DNA of 8,043 nt, taken from contig CATZVV010000073.1 in assembly GCA_958425285.1 (NCBI GenBank), positions 1 through 8,043 on the forward strand, read 5' to 3'. Source of the stretch: an uncultured Lachnoclostridium sp. GTDB taxonomy: Bacteria > Bacillota > Clostridia > Lachnospirales > Lachnospiraceae. The translations under genes were made by a program, and so were the position numbers. This document shows positions 6,972 to 8,043 of the stretch, one piece after another. How positions within the stretch are numbered: the stretch's first letter is position 1; every line of letters begins with the position of its first letter. A model generated the notes under the pieces. The model worked only from the letters and a program-made list of their open reading frames with translations, was not told the origin of the DNA and ran no database searches.

Positions 6972-7805
6972 TTAATTCATTCCTTTCGCTTCTACACAGT
7001 TGTTCATAAGCATAGCAATTGTCATTGGTCCAACTCCGCCTGGCACAGGGGTAATTGCGGAAGCTACTGGTTCTACGCTTTCAAAATCTACATCACCGCA
7101 TAGTTTATTATTTTTTCCCCTATGTATTCCGACATCAATCACAACGGCACCCTCTTTTACATATTCTGCAGAAATAAATTTTGGCTTTCCAATTGCAACA
7201 ATGAGAATATCAGCCCTTCTTGTTACCTCTTTTAAGTTCTTTGTCCTTGAATGACAAATCGTTACGGTTGCATTTTCACGGAGCATCAGAAGTGCCATCG
7301 GTTTTCCAACAATGTTACTGCGTCCGACAATAACACATTCTTTTCCCTCAATTTCAATTTCAGAGCGCTTTAGAAGCTGAATAACACCTGCAGGTGTACA
7401 GGAAACAAAGCCTTTTTGACCAATGCTTAGGGCACCTACACTTTGCGGATGAAAACCATCCACATCCTTTGCCGGTGAAATGGATTGGATAATCAAATCT
7501 TCGTTAATATGATCTGGTAAGGGAAGCTGAACAAGTATCCCATGAACATCTTTCCTGTTATTTAATTTCTGAACAAGCTGTAAAAGTTCTGATTCAGATG
7601 TTTCCTCTGGAAGTTCATATGCCAGAGAACGAATTCCAATATATTCACATGCCTTTTTTTTATTTCCAACATACACGGTAGATGCCGGGTCATTTCCAAC
7701 TTGTATAACAGCAAGAGTAATATCCAACCCTTCCTGTGCTACTTTTTCTTTTAATTCATCTTTTACCTGAGCAGAAATCATTTTTCCATCAATAAGTTTT
7801 GCCAT
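6972..7805 (-). CDS. folD: Bifunctional methylenetetrahydrofolate dehydrogenase / methenyltetrahydrofolate cyclohydrolase
   Basis: Cytoplasmic enzyme that interconverts 5,10-methylene-, 5,10-methenyl- and 10-formyl-tetrahydrofolate, feeding one-carbon units to purine and formyl-Met synthesis. The 277-residue length is typical. Family motifs are all present: S42-x2-Y45-x3-K49, with the catalytic Tyr and Lys; VQLPLP with Q93; KDVDGFHP with D116; the nucleotide-binding loop GRSNIVGKP at 161-169; and PVPGGVGPMT at 253-262. No key residue is missing. A GGAGG site lies 6 bases before the ATG. The upstream gene, a (p)ppGpp synthetase, ends 46 bases away with no terminator between, and the FAD dehydrogenase gene begins at the base after the stop codon. 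Confidence 0.97.
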   Translation of the reverse strand: MAKLIDGKMISAQVKDELKEKVAQEGLDITLAVIQVGNDPASTVYVGNKKKACEYIGIRSLAYELPEETSESELLQLVQKLNNRKDVHGILVQLPLPDHINEDLIIQSISPAKDVDGFHPQSVGALSIGQKGFVSCTPAGVIQLLKRSEIEIEGKECVIVGRSNIVGKPMALLMLRENATVTICHSRTKNLKEVTRRADILIVAIGKPKFISAEYVKEGAVVIDVGIHRGKNNKLCGDVDFESVEPVASAITPVPGGVGPMTIAMLMNNCVEAKGMN

Positions 7806-7851
7806 TTTTTCCTCCGTTCTAAAACATTTATATTTATAGTTCCATCTGAAT

Positions 7852-8043
7852 TTAAGATTCTTCTACAATCTGATCCCGCAAAGACTGCATATGGTGATCG
7901 GTCCGATTAATCACATCAGCACATGCCCGTAGTTCATATACAATACTTTCTGCATCTGAAATATTTTTTTTGTATTTCAACTGATGTTCAAGACTTGCCC
8001 AGAAATTCATTGCAATTGTACGAATTTGGACTTCTACTCTTAG
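7852..8043 (-). CDS. Small alarmone synthetase (RelA/SpoT-type GTP pyrophosphokinase), C-terminal end
   Basis: The 5' part lies beyond the right edge; 63 residues and the TAA stop are visible. The sequence LRVEVQIRTIAMNFWASLEH matches the conserved end of the RelA/SpoT synthetase domain (EVQIRT, then W-x-S-L-E-H and L-K-Y-K), which helps bind the acceptor nucleotide GTP or GDP. The remaining tail is helical (YELRACADVINRTDHHMQ, ending DQIVEES). The stop comes about 40 residues after this motif. That fits a small synthetase of the RelQ/YjbM or RelP/YwaC type, which lacks the C-terminal TGS and ACT domains of long RelA/Rel proteins. Such enzymes make (p)ppGpp from ATP and GDP/GTP under stress. 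It probably heads or continues the transcript into folD. RelP and RelQ cannot be told apart from this fragment. Confidence 0.85.
   Translation of the reverse strand, partial: LRVEVQIRTIAMNFWASLEHQLKYKKNISDAESIVYELRACADVINRTDHHMQSLRDQIVEES

Noticed and set aside
7806..7851. Terminator between the alarmone synthetase gene and folD
   Set aside because: Only a tiny GAAT/ATTC palindrome is present, with no GC stem and no following T-run.

Overview
This AT-rich window looks chromosomal and comes from a low-GC Gram-positive bacterium, most likely a clostridium of the Lachnospiraceae type. The reasons are the strong AGGAGG-type ribosome sites, the rimO-pgsA-cinA gene order, and a secreted esterase with a lysine-rich tail of the kind seen in that family. 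The family-level placement is an inference from style, not from a marker gene. Almost all of it is housekeeping DNA. I see no insertion sequence, phage gene, CRISPR array, rRNA, tRNA or riboswitch.

Left part (1-2112, minus strand) is one tight operon read right to left: rimO (methylthiotransferase for ribosomal protein S12), pgsA (phosphatidylglycerophosphate synthase) and the start of a CinA-like protein that runs off the left edge. The rimO stop codon directly abuts the pgsA start, and pgsA ends 5 bases before the next start. As given, rimO is frameshifted near base 991, which cuts off its TRAM domain. The lost 69 residues can still be read in another frame down to base 782.

Middle part: a divergent promoter region (2113-2270) separates rimO from a plus-strand gene for a 543-residue membrane protein of unknown function (2271-3902). 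That protein has three N-terminal membrane segments and a large outer domain. A bidirectional terminator hairpin (3917-3977) closes this gene and also the converging operon from the right.

Right part (4000-8043, minus strand) reads right to left: the C-terminal end of a small RelA/SpoT-type (p)ppGpp synthetase, folD (one-carbon/folate metabolism), an FAD-dependent dehydrogenase of the COG2509 type that starts with TTG directly after the folD stop, and a secreted SGNH/SASA-type carbohydrate esterase. Gaps are 46, 0 and 35 bases with no visible terminator, so the four are probably co-transcribed, although their functions have no obvious common theme.

I did not find a convincing new system. The items most worth a second look are the rimO frameshift, the three-segment membrane protein with its repeated outer domain, the CinA-like protein without its usual N-terminal domain, the tetracysteine FAD enzyme coupled to folD, and interleaved inverted repeats over the promoter at 2207-2255.
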